NCBI RefSeq assembly: GCF_020184175.1
Contig: NC_065533.1
Span: 47,406,351 to 47,470,350, forward strand
DNA length: 64,000 bases
Direction of reading: 5' to 3'
Origin: Aphis gossypii
Taxonomy: Eukaryota; Arthropoda; Insecta; Hemiptera; Aphididae
Position 1 is the stretch's first letter, and each line of letters starts with the position of its first letter. Below are positions 1 to 11,600 of the stretch, in pieces. The translations under genes and the position numbers were made by a program. The notes beneath the pieces are model-generated. The model had not been told where the DNA came from. It saw only the letters and a program-made list of their open reading frames with translations, and did no database searches.

Positions 1-1310
1 ACAAAAATTGAAAAATATTTTTTACTCGTTATTAATAAATAATTACTCATCTGTCGTCATTTGATTTTAGTTTCTGAGTTCAGCAAAGAATGTATTGACT
101 TTACTACCAACAATTATTGGTTTTTAATTTAGCTGGTAAACTCACATAATATATTCGATGGTAATGTGATTTCCCTATTCAGAAGTGAATATAATAAATA
201 GAATTTGGTTATTGTTTAACATAACTAAATATCAATATTATTATACAGCCATAACGGTATAATTTATATTTAAAGCTATATTTAAAAATTTAGTACACAG
301 GAGATAGAAAATATTTTTATACCTTCTTACTCAGTCGTATTATGATGTTTATATTATATAATTGTAAACATATCTTTTTGAGATACTTATAGAGAATTTA
401 AATTTTCAATTTACCTATATATTTTTTTTAAATAAAAATGTTTTTGTTCGATCAACATTTTTGAAAACCCAATATAAAATACCAGTATACCACATCATAA
501 TATTCTAATATCATATATTTTTTTTTATATATATATACATTTGAAGTTAAATTGTTTATGAAATTCGTCAGTCACTAAAATTAAAAGATTATTATGAGTA
601 ATTTTTAGTTAAAAATAAATATAATTTTAAATATTCATAATTAAGGTTTTAATATCGAACATAAAGTTTCTCATTAGTTGTCCGTATTAAAACCAAAAAT
701 AATAATGTAAAATGTAAGTAAACAGATTAAACAATATCGTAAACGTTTAAACTACCTAGGTAGGAAGTTAAATTTTAATAATAATTGTCATATAATTCAA
801 AGTTATACATTAAAAATAAACTAAGACTGTTTGCAAGCTTATAAATTGTTTTGTTTATCTAATCAATATTATTATTGATTTTCTCTAACGTGTATACTTA
901 CCTACCTATTAATTTCGGTAGTAAAATAATATTCAAAACGATGACCAAAACGCGAGGTAGAACTTTTACTATAATAAAAGTTATGCTTATTAAACATTTT
1001 ATGAATCGTCACTTGGGTCAAACAAACGCGTTCCTCCTCCCAAAATATCCTTCAACCTTCCAAAACAAAATTATGGAAATTATATGGTATTACCGCAAAA
1101 TGGTAATTGTGAGTTTTGCACAGATTTTTGTAGTAGTAGTACCTTCCTATAAAATCTTTGTTTACGTATTTAATATACCTATTGGTGACATTTTATCGCA
1201 AAAAAATTTAAAAAAACGTGTCAAATCTATGACGGCCTCTCATTTCAATAATGGCATACACTTACGATCGTACACACTCGCGAATAATATCGGGCATGAT
1301 TGTAGCCATT
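1..1310. other. AT-rich non-coding flank
   Basis: Very AT-rich sequence with T and A runs and no convincing gene. An open frame over the last third (from 875) starts only at TTG and has no protein-like features. A CCTAGG-centred TACCTAGGTA palindrome lies near 752. Confidence 0.6.
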
Positions 1311-1506
1311 TAAGTGGGGCAGCTCTACCGACGTGGCTTAAGTGAACGGCATTCTCTCTCTCTCTCTGACTACGTGCCGAAGCGCGACGTCTGAAGACGT
1401 GGCGATAGCAGCTCATGCGCGTCGCATCCGGTCTTAAGTGAAAGTCGTCGCGTATAGCTAGTTCGTTATCCGTCGTGAATGCGCTCACTGCATTCTTCGA
1501 CTTAAG
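1311..1506. other. GC-rich patch beside the tRNA gene
   Basis: This stretch is much richer in G+C and CpG than its surroundings. It contains a short CT repeat (around 1352-1367), the small inverted repeat ACGTCTGAAGACGT near 1388, and three copies of CTTAAGT (about 1337, 1433 and 1500), the first two followed by GAA. It lies downstream of the minus-strand tRNA. It may be a regulatory island or part of an undetected transcript; no coding exon is supported. Confidence 0.4.
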
Positions 1507-1520
1507 TCTGTAAAAACGGC

Positions 1521-1525
1521 AAAAA
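1521..1525 (-). terminator. RNA polymerase III terminator of the tRNA-Pro gene
   Basis: On the minus strand a run of five T begins nine bases after the tRNA 3' end. This is the usual length and position of a eukaryotic Pol III stop signal. Confidence 0.8.
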
Positions 1526-1534
1526 TTTAACGGC

Positions 1535-1606
1535 GGGCCTGTCCGGGATTTGAACCCGGGACCTCTCGCACCCGAAGCGAAAATCATACCCCTAGACCAA
1601 CAGGCC
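1535..1606 (-). tRNA. tRNA-Pro (anticodon CGG)
   Basis: The 72-nt minus-strand sequence folds as a complete cloverleaf. The acceptor stem GGCCTGT pairs with ACAGGCC over seven base pairs, and the discriminator base is C. The anticodon stem TTCGC/GCGAG closes a seven-base loop TTCGGGT, so the anticodon is CGG at 1572-1574, reading the proline codon CCG. The T arm contains GGTTCAAATCC (1546-1556), which is also the Pol III B box, and the D arm contains TGGTCTAGGGG (1589-1599), the A box. There is no intron and no encoded CCA, as expected for a eukaryotic nuclear gene, and a T-run terminator follows. All stems are intact, so it should be functional. Confidence 0.96.
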
Positions 1607-2231
1607 GGTTGAGTGTAATAGTAAAAGTTAAATGACTTAGACAGATCGAAAAAACCTGTGCGCTCAAAGCGTATATAAAATAGGTGCGACTATTACTATT
1701 GCCGTAACGATGCGCAGTGAGAGTACGCGTTTTGCCTATCCGAAAGCCGTACGTTGTAGATGATAGACGCTGGGCCGAAACCAACGATAGGACAGCGACT
1801 CAAATGCACGCAAATTTCGTTGAAGCTTGAGAGTACAAAACAGTTCCACAGTTTCCACCAAGTGCACAAACATATTAATACGATATAAAATTGCATTAAA
1901 AAGTAATTATTTTGATATGGTGTGTACATATTATATATTATATATAATATATGTATATATATTTTTTTTTATTGTCACTTAAAAATATGTACGAAACAAA
2001 ATATACAAACTGATTTAGTTTATATTGTATTGTACAGTCGATGTATAGGTATGCGGTTAGAAAAATACCTATTTTCTCGAATTCAAATATCTATATATTA
2101 TTGAAAAATATTTATCTCCTAGTATAGGTATAGAGAATTATTTATCATTTAAAGAAGAAAATATAATAATTTTATCGGAGATGGATAATGTGGCATACTA
2201 TTATTGTCTACTTTTAAGTGCATTGTAAATA
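1607..2231. other. Non-coding spacer
   Basis: Upstream side of the tRNA gene, moderately GC-rich to about 1860 and then AT-rich with TA runs near 1920-1970. Short open frames here start at non-ATG codons or overlap low-complexity TA sequence. No gene is supported. Confidence 0.5.
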
Positions 2232-2303
2232 GACTGGACAATTTTAGTACGACTTGTGTATCTACGTATTAATGTAGATAAGCGTCGACTAAAATGTCCG
2301 GTC
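2232..2303 (+). repeat. Long imperfect hairpin, pre-miRNA-like
   Basis: The two arms (about 34 and 30 nt) are reverse complements with small bulges and enclose an eight-base loop, GTATTAAT. Paired blocks from base to tip are GACTGGACA with GTCCGGTC (one G-U pair, one bulged A), TTTTAGT with ACTAAAA, CGAC with GTCG, and TATCTAC with GTAGATA. The size (72 nt), arm length and bulge pattern fit an animal miRNA precursor. I do not recognise a known miRNA in it. The alternative is a tiny fold-back transposon remnant. Confidence 0.6.
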
Positions 2304-3770
2304 GAGTAGTTTAAACCCAAAGCATTCATATGAGTAGCTAAAAAATAAGCTTATAAGTAACTAAAAATAGCTTAATTTATAACCACTGTATTAGTAGTAA
2401 GTACTTATCGAAAATATCGAGTATTCAAAACTACGAAGAAGTAATTTTCTAGTCATTTAATCGTTCTAATAAATTGCACTTTATAATATCTCTTGCATAT
2501 TTATGCTGAAAATTTACGTAATATGGTTATAGATTTATTTGTGTTTAAAGATTAAAGTATTTTAGTCACCTAATTATAAAATGTACGTAAATTAATATTA
2601 TGTATTTAATTTTTTTTCCAAAGAATCTGTTTCTTTATATTTTTATTTTATTCATCTATCTATCTGTATCAGCTATAAACAATATGAACTTTATGTACCT
2701 ATTGTAAAGGAACTTAGATAAAAATATAATGATAAATTAATATAAAATAATTAAACGTGTATGCTTATAAAAGGTTCTAGGTATACATAAAATATTAAAA
2801 AGTCTGTTTTATTTTTATCAAACTAAATACGAAACATTAAAATATTTAACCTTTATAGCTACCAAATGGTCATTTTGAATTTGCTTTTTTCATTACAATA
2901 CACACTAATTTGTAGTATTAAGCGATTCAAATTGTAAGGAGGCTAACTTAAAGTTTTTTTTCAATGTTAAACTTTAAAAATCACTTTATTAATGAGTATG
3001 TGATTGCTGATTACCATTGAATTTTTAACGGGAATGTTCTCAACGAAATTTTAAATCAAAAAAATGGGCATGCAATTAAAACACTCATAAAAATACTGTT
3101 GGGTTTTTACAAAAATGTATTTTGTTTGTTCTAAAAAAAAAATATACTCAATGGGTATTTACACACAGTGTATTGGCACATAATATTATTACTAACATTA
3201 TTGGCGCATGATAGAGTATAAAATAAATAAAGTATGATTTAGATTAGTATATATATATTATATTATATATTACCATTGTAGGAAAGATGTTATGAGCGTT
3301 TGAATTTTAAATTTTTACGAAATAATTGCGTAACTAGGTATAACGATTTATTTTCAAACGATTTTAAGTATTTGTTATTATTCAAAAAGTATAAGTCACT
3401 GATACATGAAAATTTCACCAGTTATTTAGATTGGAATTATTTTTACATGATTTAATTTTCAAAATATTTCGCTAAGAGTTTAAATTGTTATACAAGATTT
3501 CCATAAGTTTGGCTAAAAATAATTATAAAAGAACTTAAATTTTGCTGTATTCTGGTCATTAAAACATTAACCACCTTTTTCACCACCTACTGGGAAATAT
3601 ATTATCCTAGGCTAACAAATAATCTCCATTCAAAATCGTTTAATTGAATTCAAATTTAACACATAAACAATAGTGACCTACTGTACGGCAGAACGGTACC
3701 CACTTTACCACGTTTTTTAATTTTTTTTTTTTTTTGATAATGCGCAGATATCAAAAAATATAACATCAAT
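2304..3770. other. AT-rich non-coding region
   Basis: No open frame or RNA gene is recognisable. The stretch holds TA-rich runs (around 3250) and A/T homopolymers. From about 3680 the sequence turns more mixed, with a 17-T run near 3720, and may belong to the repeat that follows. Confidence 0.5.
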
Positions 3771-4071
3771 ATCTAAGAGCGTCACACACTAAATGTTGTT
3801 ATAACTATTACCCTCACACGTAGAACATAGCCTGTAACACAGTTATTGAAGCTAATTGCTAATATAAATAAAAATCTCCATCGTAAATCTCAAAATGTCT
3901 GTCGATTGTGTGCTCTTTTTACCCCTTAAAATACGAATTTTGAAAAATACTTTTTTAGTGCGCCTATACATAGTAATAAGTACATTTACTGAAAATTTCA
4001 AATAAATCGGTTCAGTAGTTCTGGCTGTATGTTAATTCCATCTTTTATTTATATATTTATTATATAGATTT
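3771..4071 (+). mobile_element. Retroposon-like fragment (LINE/SINE 3' tail style)
   Basis: Near 4000-4030 is the phrase AATCGGTTCAGTAGTTCTGG, preceded by GAAAATTTCAAAT and followed by an AT-rich tail ending in TATATAGATT. From memory, many insect RTE-type LINEs and their SINEs end in this form. No reverse transcriptase ORF is present, so at most a truncated copy or SINE remains. The left end is uncertain. Orientation is inferred from the tail. Confidence 0.35.
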
Positions 4072-4237
4072 GTTTTCTGGTTTGAAAAAAAACACATAAC
4101 ATACTGTTATATACAAGTATAATATACAAATTTATACCACTGACAGATATAATATGCAATCTGTTTATAAACAAACAATTCATTTTATATTTTTTATTTA
4201 AAAGTTACTAGCTAAATTTTGTTGTTAAATACTGAAC

Positions 4238-5029
4238 ATGAGTTTTAAAAAATCAGAAGTAAAATATTTCCATGGTTCAAACATTGATAACGCCTTGAAT
4301 CGTATGACTGTTAATGACTTAGAAAGATTTTTTAATCTCTATAAAATAATTACCAGTTCAGATCCAAATGTCGACAGCACTATTAAAAAGGCCAGCATGG
4401 AACAATTATTGTCTGGTGAACTTTTAGACAAGGAGCATTTCAATAAGTTGTGCATGGAAAAATTAAAAGAATCAGCTAATAAATCATCTAATGATGAAGA
4501 GGCCGAGTGTTCTTTAAACGATTATTCATTTTTTGACGTATATGATCATATTGAAAGTTGGAAAAAACGCATAAACCCGAGTATAAATAAAATCGAAGAT
4601 CTATTACAAGAATTTAAAACCATCAGCCACCAGACGTCTGCTGCAAATATTTTAAAAGTGCCTAATGTTTTGTCAGAACAGACAAATAAAAAGTCCGACG
4701 ATGATGTTATTACAAATTCTCATCGTTATTTATCGAATATTGATAAGTACCTTGAAATTGGTGCAAGCAATACTTTGTTGTCGGATGTCTTTCATCGGTC
4801 ACCAACTGGTGATGATGATAATATTACGATTAACAATGAATTACACTCAGAACCTGATAAAAACAATATTATGCAAAGTAGAAACGGAGATACAAAAGAC
4901 AATAATATGTTACCACTTATAAATGAAAAAATTCAACAAACACTTTTGGTGCCTTCAAATGCATACTTGGAAACCGAAAATGTAACGAACGAGGACGAAT
5001 TTGAAGTAAAAACATATTTTAAACGGTAA
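4238..5029 (+). CDS. Uncharacterised 263-residue protein, single open exon
   Basis: This is by far the longest ATG-initiated frame in the window. It stands out because it stays open for 263 codons in very AT-rich DNA and is lysine, glutamate, aspartate and asparagine rich without TA-run translations. The start is supported by A at -3 (GAACATGA) and an in-frame TAA at 4226-4228. Residues about 24-80 and 100-130 look like amphipathic helices with regular L/I/F spacing (for example DLERFFNLYK and KIEDLLQEFK). The rest, to the C terminus, is polar, acidic and probably disordered, with DDD and DEDEF-like clusters. There are two cysteines (72 and 91). No signal peptide, membrane segment, zinc finger or enzyme motif is visible. 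It looks soluble and could be a structural or complex subunit, but I do not recognise a family. It is a single exon here; a retrogene or lineage-specific gene is possible. Confidence 0.75.
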   Translation: MSFKKSEVKYFHGSNIDNALNRMTVNDLERFFNLYKIITSSDPNVDSTIKKASMEQLLSGELLDKEHFNKLCMEKLKESANKSSNDEEAECSLNDYSFFDVYDHIESWKKRINPSINKIEDLLQEFKTISHQTSAANILKVPNVLSEQTNKKSDDDVITNSHRYLSNIDKYLEIGASNTLLSDVFHRSPTGDDDNITINNELHSEPDKNNIMQSRNGDTKDNNMLPLINEKIQQTLLVPSNAYLETENVTNEDEFEVKTYFKR

Positions 5030-5295
5030 TGTTGGTCTTTCAAATCAAGCACTATAAAATCTTTTTCCGTAAACATTTTTTTCAATTATTTAAAAAAATT
5101 CTTTTTAAATTTCTCATCACTATTAAATAATTTAAAATATTTTATAACCTTAAAGTCGCCTACGCTAGTTTTATTTCTGTTTTCAAGTATACATTTGAAG
5201 TAACTAAAAAATTTTTCAGTTATCCCATCTATTATATTATTAAAATTATTCTATTTTTTATCTCAGTTTTTACTTGCATATTTTATTTATCATAT

Positions 5296-5301
5296 AATAA
5301 A
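5296..5301 (+). terminator. Candidate polyadenylation signal AATAAA
   Basis: First AATAAA on the plus strand with a plausible distance (about 270 nt) after the stop codon of the 263-codon gene. Two more lie at 5746-5751 and 5753-5758. Such hexamers are common by chance in AT-rich DNA, so which one is used is unknown. Confidence 0.3.
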
Positions 5302-6780
5302 ACATTAAAAACTTTTAAATAATACTAGGTTTGATGGTTGATCAATTTAAATTCTTGTACTAAATCTTCGATAATTATCATAAAATTTATGCATTTTTCC
5401 CACTTTTGATCTTATCGACTTATCATAATATATACCTTAAAAACATTTTATTCTTTTGAAGAAATTTCAATTACTTTTGCAATAGACAGCTTTGATTTTT
5501 CTACTTTTTAAGTAGCCATAAACGACTTATTGAAATTGTCTCTGTTTAAAAATTCACAAAACAATAATAATTATCCTAAATTAGCTTGTTTAAAAGTATG
5601 AACTGTCAACGTTTTAATGTAAACTGGTAATTATTTTATATGATTAAAGAATTTTTTTAAATCATTAATATTAAAATTTTTATAAAACTCGATTCGTAAT
5701 AGAAAAAAATTGTATGTAACTTTTTTATAACATTATCTGTTTTGTAATAAACAATAAAAATTGTATTTTATTTTAAATTATTGAAATTTAATAAAAATAT
5801 ATTATATAATGTATTAATTTCTTAAAATTTACATCTTCATATAATAAATCATACTATCGTTTTACGAAATATGACTTTATGTATTTACGTGTATTCTATT
5901 TCTATGTTTCATATGTTGATATGGTATAATTACATAACGCTCAACGAAAATACAAACATAGTTAAGTACTCATGTCTCATACATATAAATATATATAATA
6001 TCAAGCTAGGTATGATAATTATTACTAAGTTTTTAGAAATAATATATAAAATTAACTAAATCTATTTACATTTTGAAATAAATTAATAGTTAATGAAGTT
6101 AATGAAGTATATTACTATTATAAATAAAAAATTTTAAAAACTAATGAATTTTAATTAACTTAAAAGTGTTAATATAATTTTTATAATTAATTATAAATAG
6201 TTAAAATTGTAGCCGAGGCGAAGTTTAAAAGCTACAATGCTCTATTGTATTATTATGTTCAATTTTTCACAAAACCAGTAAAATGATTACATTTTCAAAA
6301 ATATTGTAAAAACAAAATGTAAAAATATAATATATTATTGTATAAAAGTAGGTATATTTAATATTATAAAGTATACTGTATATTCACAACATTAAATAAA
6401 TTATTAAAATAATTAATTAAAACAGCTAGCTGTAAAACTATTTAAATATTACTCGAACACATTGAGCAAAAAAAATATTTAATTATTATTATTATATATA
6501 TTGTCAAAGTAATAGTTAGCTACAGGCTTACAGAAACTAACATAATAAATTATGTTATTACGATTTAATAATATATGCTTTGTGAAACCAGCGCTATTAG
6601 GTAGGGTGTTTTAGTTTTATAATTATTATAAACTAATCATAAAAATAAAAGAGCAAAACGTTTCAAAGTATTGTAATAATACGAGTGTATGTGCTAATCA
6701 CACTTCGTGTAATAATATGAATAACTAGGTTATAACCGTTGAAATAATTATTATTCAAAGAAAAATGTCATTTTTTTTAA
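5302..6780. other. AT-rich non-coding region
   Basis: Possible 3' UTR up to about 5760, then very AT-rich intergenic sequence. There is a short tandem repeat of GTTAATGAA near 6090. A phrase GTAGCCGAGGCGAAGTTTAAA near 6210 is GC-richer and may be a repeat remnant. No gene seen. Confidence 0.5.
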
Positions 6781-6810
6781 ATTTATTTTTTCATTCTACA
6801 ACCCAAGTCT

Positions 6811-6825
6811 CACGTGACTATAAAG
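6811..6825 (+). promoter_or_regulatory. E-box plus TATA box, candidate promoter
   Basis: A palindromic E-box CACGTG (6811-6816) is followed two bases later by TATAAAG (6819-6825). Transcription would begin about 30 bp further, close to 6850, where the next candidate exon starts. The combination is suggestive, but each motif alone is common. Confidence 0.3.
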
Positions 6826-6849
6826 TGGACTGACAAACCCCTATCCCAG

Positions 6850-6880
6850 CCGTATTTCAAGATGTAGACCAAACACAAAG
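6850..6880 (+). other. Candidate non-coding first exon with strong donor
   Basis: The segment ends in AAAG followed by GTGAGTCAG, a near-consensus splice donor at 6881. It lies about 30 bp after a TATA box. It has no useful frame (ATG directly followed by TAG), so it would be 5' UTR. No partner exon can be assigned. Confidence 0.2.
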
Positions 6881-9800
6881 GTGAGTCAGTATTGCACGTC
6901 ACATATATATAATGTGAAAAACACGTACGAAGTGAATGAAATTCTTGGAATAAGTATACCGAGTATGTGTGTATACGTATATAATATTGGTGGTTAATGT
7001 TAGTGGTGAATTTGAATTACGCAAATCCCCAAGGACGAGTGGGTAGAAGAAAAAACAAACATTTCAACGGAGAAATTACGGCGTTTGAGAGACAGTACTC
7101 TCAGCTGCATTATCACAATTTAGAATCGTTTTCCGGTCGAATGTCCAAAAACGCGTTTTTCTGAAAATCAGTTTCACGTTCGTTCGGTGTAACATTCTTC
7201 AACGACTTGTTTTTAGAAATACATACTAAAACACAACTAAATTTCCAATTATATATATATTGTATGTAATAATATGTATGTACGGTAAAAATTCAATTCG
7301 ATTCACGTTTAAAATAGTTCAACACGCCTAGTTTGTGCGGTTATAAAATAATGTGACGCGCAATTATTTTCCTTTTCCTTTTATTATTTTTACAAGATGC
7401 ACACTTAAGATTTATCGATTTGTAGCACGTCGTGGAAGAAGGATGTTGACCACAAAAGTATAATGGTATTGTTTTTAAAACAATGGTATTCATAAAGTAC
7501 CGAATGCGTATTACTTATCATGTAATATATTTTTATAATATTGAAATATTGACTTATTTTGAAGAACCTTCTATGGTTTCAAATTTGTTAATAAATCTCG
7601 TTCCTAAACATAAATCATTATGTTTTAGAATCTGGACAGATACATTGTTTTTCAAAATAATTTTGGGTGTTATTTAAAACTAGAATAATAGACAAGTATT
7701 TGTATAATACTTTGGAAAAATGTTAATATTATTATAAAAACCTTATAAAATGATTGTATTTAAAATACAATCAAATTTAACTTACTATATAATATAGTCT
7801 GTCTTCTATTTGATAAAATAAATGCAATTGTATTGTCAAAATCATATTTCCATACATACCTAATTTCAATAATAAAATTGTTTTGTTTTTAATTACAACA
7901 GATTACAGAAGTCACTTTGTAGATATATTATGCAAGTCAGAAGTACCTAGTTAATCATAAACAAATTGCATTGAGTTATAATACAAAAATTATGATAAGT
8001 AAAAAAACATTACTACATAAGTGAGGAAAATGATAGATGGGATAAATTAATATATTGCAATATTTTAAAAATGAACGTGATAAATTTGGAACTACCAATA
8101 AATCAGAGCACAATCTCCCGTTAATGCCAACTTCAACCCATTTCGACAACTATTTAAGTTTTGTATTTTATTGCGTAATTTATGACTAATCTCCTATTGA
8201 ATAGTATTTATAAATTTACTTTACATTGTGTACATAATTTGAATTGACTGAGAACAATTAGGTACCAATAGTAAATATAATGTGAATTAATAAGTTTTTG
8301 CTTTGCATTTTTGATGATATAATAATCGGCTAAGCTTAAGATGCTACGTCAAATTAATAAATATATATTTATGTCGATTAAGTATTGAAAATAAGTAGTA
8401 TTTATTATAATATACTGATTCGGGATGACATTTTCTAGATAAGTTTAAAAATAAATGTATATTAAGCGTGACTAGAGACAGATAAAGAAGTGACTAAGGA
8501 TACAAATATTATTTTTCATATAAAAATATATTATACGAAAACAAATTACTTGAATAAAATAAAAATTAACCAGAATAACGACATGCGTTTTTATTTTGTA
8601 TTTATAGTTAAATATAGAAAGACAAAGTTTTAATTGTTGAACCATCGACATATTATTAAAAAATCAAATAAAAATAAATTATTTAAGAAAAACGAATTCC
8701 GTATCAATTTTGACGAAAGATCTTTTGTAAAAATATGTATTAATTATAAAAAACAATTATTGATCTAAATATGGTACTATTATTTACTTAACTATTACAT
8801 GTACTTAATATTTAATGTAAGCTTACTTTCTCATATACACAGTTTTAAGTTAATAAGTGTAAATAAACTTAAAATTATATTCTTCACAGTGACAATAATT
8901 CATTTATAAATTTTATTTGCATACGTAATATAATACAGCAAACAAGTATATTATAATAATATAATACAAATTATTAATCAATAACAAAGTAATTAACTAA
9001 AACTATATACTAACTTTGAAATTTGTATTGTAAGATTATAAGTTTAAAGTTATTCCTTTGCTAATATATATGTACATGCCTTATCGCATTTTCCATCCTT
9101 TTTCTAATTAATATTTTTTACCCGAATAAGTATTATATTGTCCATGAAATAAATTTGACATCCATTAGCATAAAGTATTGATTATGTTTGTAGAATTATT
9201 ATCGTTACCGACTTCAAATTTCAATACTCCGTGTAATGAACATTAATTTTGATAATATATAATTATGTTATGCTACGCAGATAATGTCGGGCATAATTTT
9301 GTTAGCTGAGACGATTGAAGTGAAAAAAGCGCTGAACCATATAATATTAAACAAAAATATCACTGTATAATTGTATATTGTAGAACATCTGAAAGTTTGC
9401 GTTCAAAAATCTAAAGTGTTAAAGCTGTTCAACCATTAATTAAATTTCCTCTCCGCGATGATAGTAGTTAGTTAAGTTTACCACCTTGCAGGTAAATCTT
9501 AATAATCTAAATATAGCTTTATTTACAAGACTCGAGCAACTTAAATGTCTTGAACGCATTCAGTTTGATATTATAATGTAAGACATTAATAATTCAATTA
9601 ATTACGAAAGACATTTTACTATATTATATTATCACGCCGTACAAAATGTTTTGTAATTAAAAATATACCCAATTGTAATCCAAAAATAATAACCTACCAT
9701 GACTCTTGGCACCTTTATAGAGTGATGTTATTTTGTAAAGTAAATTTTATAATTATTACATTAATATTTAATAAGCACAGTGTGTTCGAAGAAATAGTTT

Positions 9801-11600
9801 TCAGCTAAATTGCATTTACGAGAGTCTCCTGTACTGACGTCGCTAAAAAATGCAAATCGTAAACAAACTATTATAACACACAATAATAATATAAATAAGT
9901 ATATATATATATTTATTATTACACATATAGTAACGATTTGTTTCCAAATAAGCTTGGTTAATAATATAACATGATATGGAAAATGATGAGAACTGTAGTC
10001 GTAAAACAATTTTCCGTGTATTTTCCTCTAGCAATAACAATAATATTGTAGCTGTTCTAGATTAACTATGTAACTGAAAACAATAGCTCTTCCCAGAATA
10101 AATATTATCCCATTCGAACAATTTTAGGTAGAGCAACCTGAAAACAACTCTTCCGATCCGGAACTCGACTTTCGATCGTTGTTAAAAATATATAGACAAG
10201 AGTGTACATAATATAGACACTAGAAACCATGTTAAAATATAGACAATTTAAACGCAATAATAAATAGATACCAATCATTGTATAAAGATAGTTCATATAT
10301 TTTTTTTTTATTTAATTGTGATAAAACCATCATAAGAATATAAGTATAATTTAATGATCTTAGTCTTAAAGTTATTTAAGATTATATTCCTGAGGATAGG
10401 TGGATTGTTTATAATTTGAGCACATCGGTGGGTACGAATATTTAAATGTGTTTAGTATAATATTATTATATTTATAAGGAAATGTGTGTGCGTGTGTGGT
10501 TTGTAGACTCGAAAAAACTTTGAAAACAATAAAAAAATAATCGTTTTTAAAGATTAGAACAATGTTTAATGATTAGTTTTCACGACGATCGATAACGGCG
10601 TTGAATTGACTTTAAAAAATATAGTTTTGTTGATTATAAGTAATTTAAACTACTATTATACTAAATGGCGAGCTGCATGAAAAATTGATTAATATTATGA
10701 TTCTATAACATTTAATGGACCTGTCATGGGCCACTAAATCATGCATAAGGGATCATTAGCTCACTATATCGATGCATTTAATGTTTATTTATTGTTTATG
10801 CAACCCGTCATAATACAATAACAAGTGCCGAATTTTATAATTATTTATTTTTCACAGAGCAAATTTTTGGCAATAAAAATAATTTTATTGTACTCATTTT
10901 AAACTGTTATCCATATTTTATTTAAGATCTTATAATATACCGTAATCATTATAATATTATAATATGGTCTTGATTTTTAATTTTTAATTTCGTTCTATTT
11001 TTAAATGTTTGTAGAACGCGAGTTTAGAACTATAATTATTTTTCGTCCGACGAATGACAGCAATCGGCGATTTGTAATCATTATTCAAAAACAATATTAG
11101 CTACATAATACGAGTACACCCCTCGTTTTCTGCACCATAAACGCTCTTTCGCTAATTATGCGTTCCGCCGTATTAATATTCGCTGTATTATTGACGGTTA
11201 AACAACACATGTTTTCTTTTATATTCCTACTGAATATAATAATATAGTCAGTTGCGTGATTCTACGATGTTGTTTTATTTTCCGAGAACGTCGTTTCTGC
11301 TGTTCAATAATAGGTACCTAACATGTTAAACGAGTACCTATAGGTGTACAATAGGTATATATATATAATATATTCTGTGTAAAATGTAAATCGTAACACT
11401 TATTACTGTGCGCGCAATATATTATTTCAGCGTATTTTGTGCGTTTCATTCGAAAGCAGCAACGTTCCGAAATTAATTTAGACGTACAGCCAATCTCGGC
11501 CTATAGGTAAATATCACGGTATATAATATTATATAACGTGTTACCATGTTTATATAATATACCCAAGTATGATACATACCAATATATTATAAGTATAGCG
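6881..11600. other. Long AT-rich non-coding stretch
   Basis: No convincing gene. Moderately GC-rich to about 7460, then AT-rich. Small structures include a perfect 10-bp hairpin at 7752-7772 (GATTGTATTT and its complement around one base) and the palindrome ATTGTTTTTAAAACAAT near 7467, flanked by direct copies of AATGGTATT. The TAGGTACCTA palindrome occurs at 11311-11320. Intron or intergenic DNA. Confidence 0.5.

Noticed and set aside
875..1345. 156-codon plus-strand open frame
   Set aside because: Starts at TTG, has no domain, and ends in the GC-rich patch; length is compatible with chance in this window.
1240..1587. 115-codon minus-strand frame overlapping the tRNA
   Set aside because: Its N-terminal part is simply the translated tRNA (GARGPGFKSRTGPP type), a common artefact.
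4665..4922. 85-codon frame inside the 263-codon gene
   Set aside because: Out-of-frame shadow of the real gene.
10140..10180. Possible second tRNA because of GATCCGGAACTCGAC-like text
   Set aside because: No acceptor, D or anticodon stems can be formed around it.
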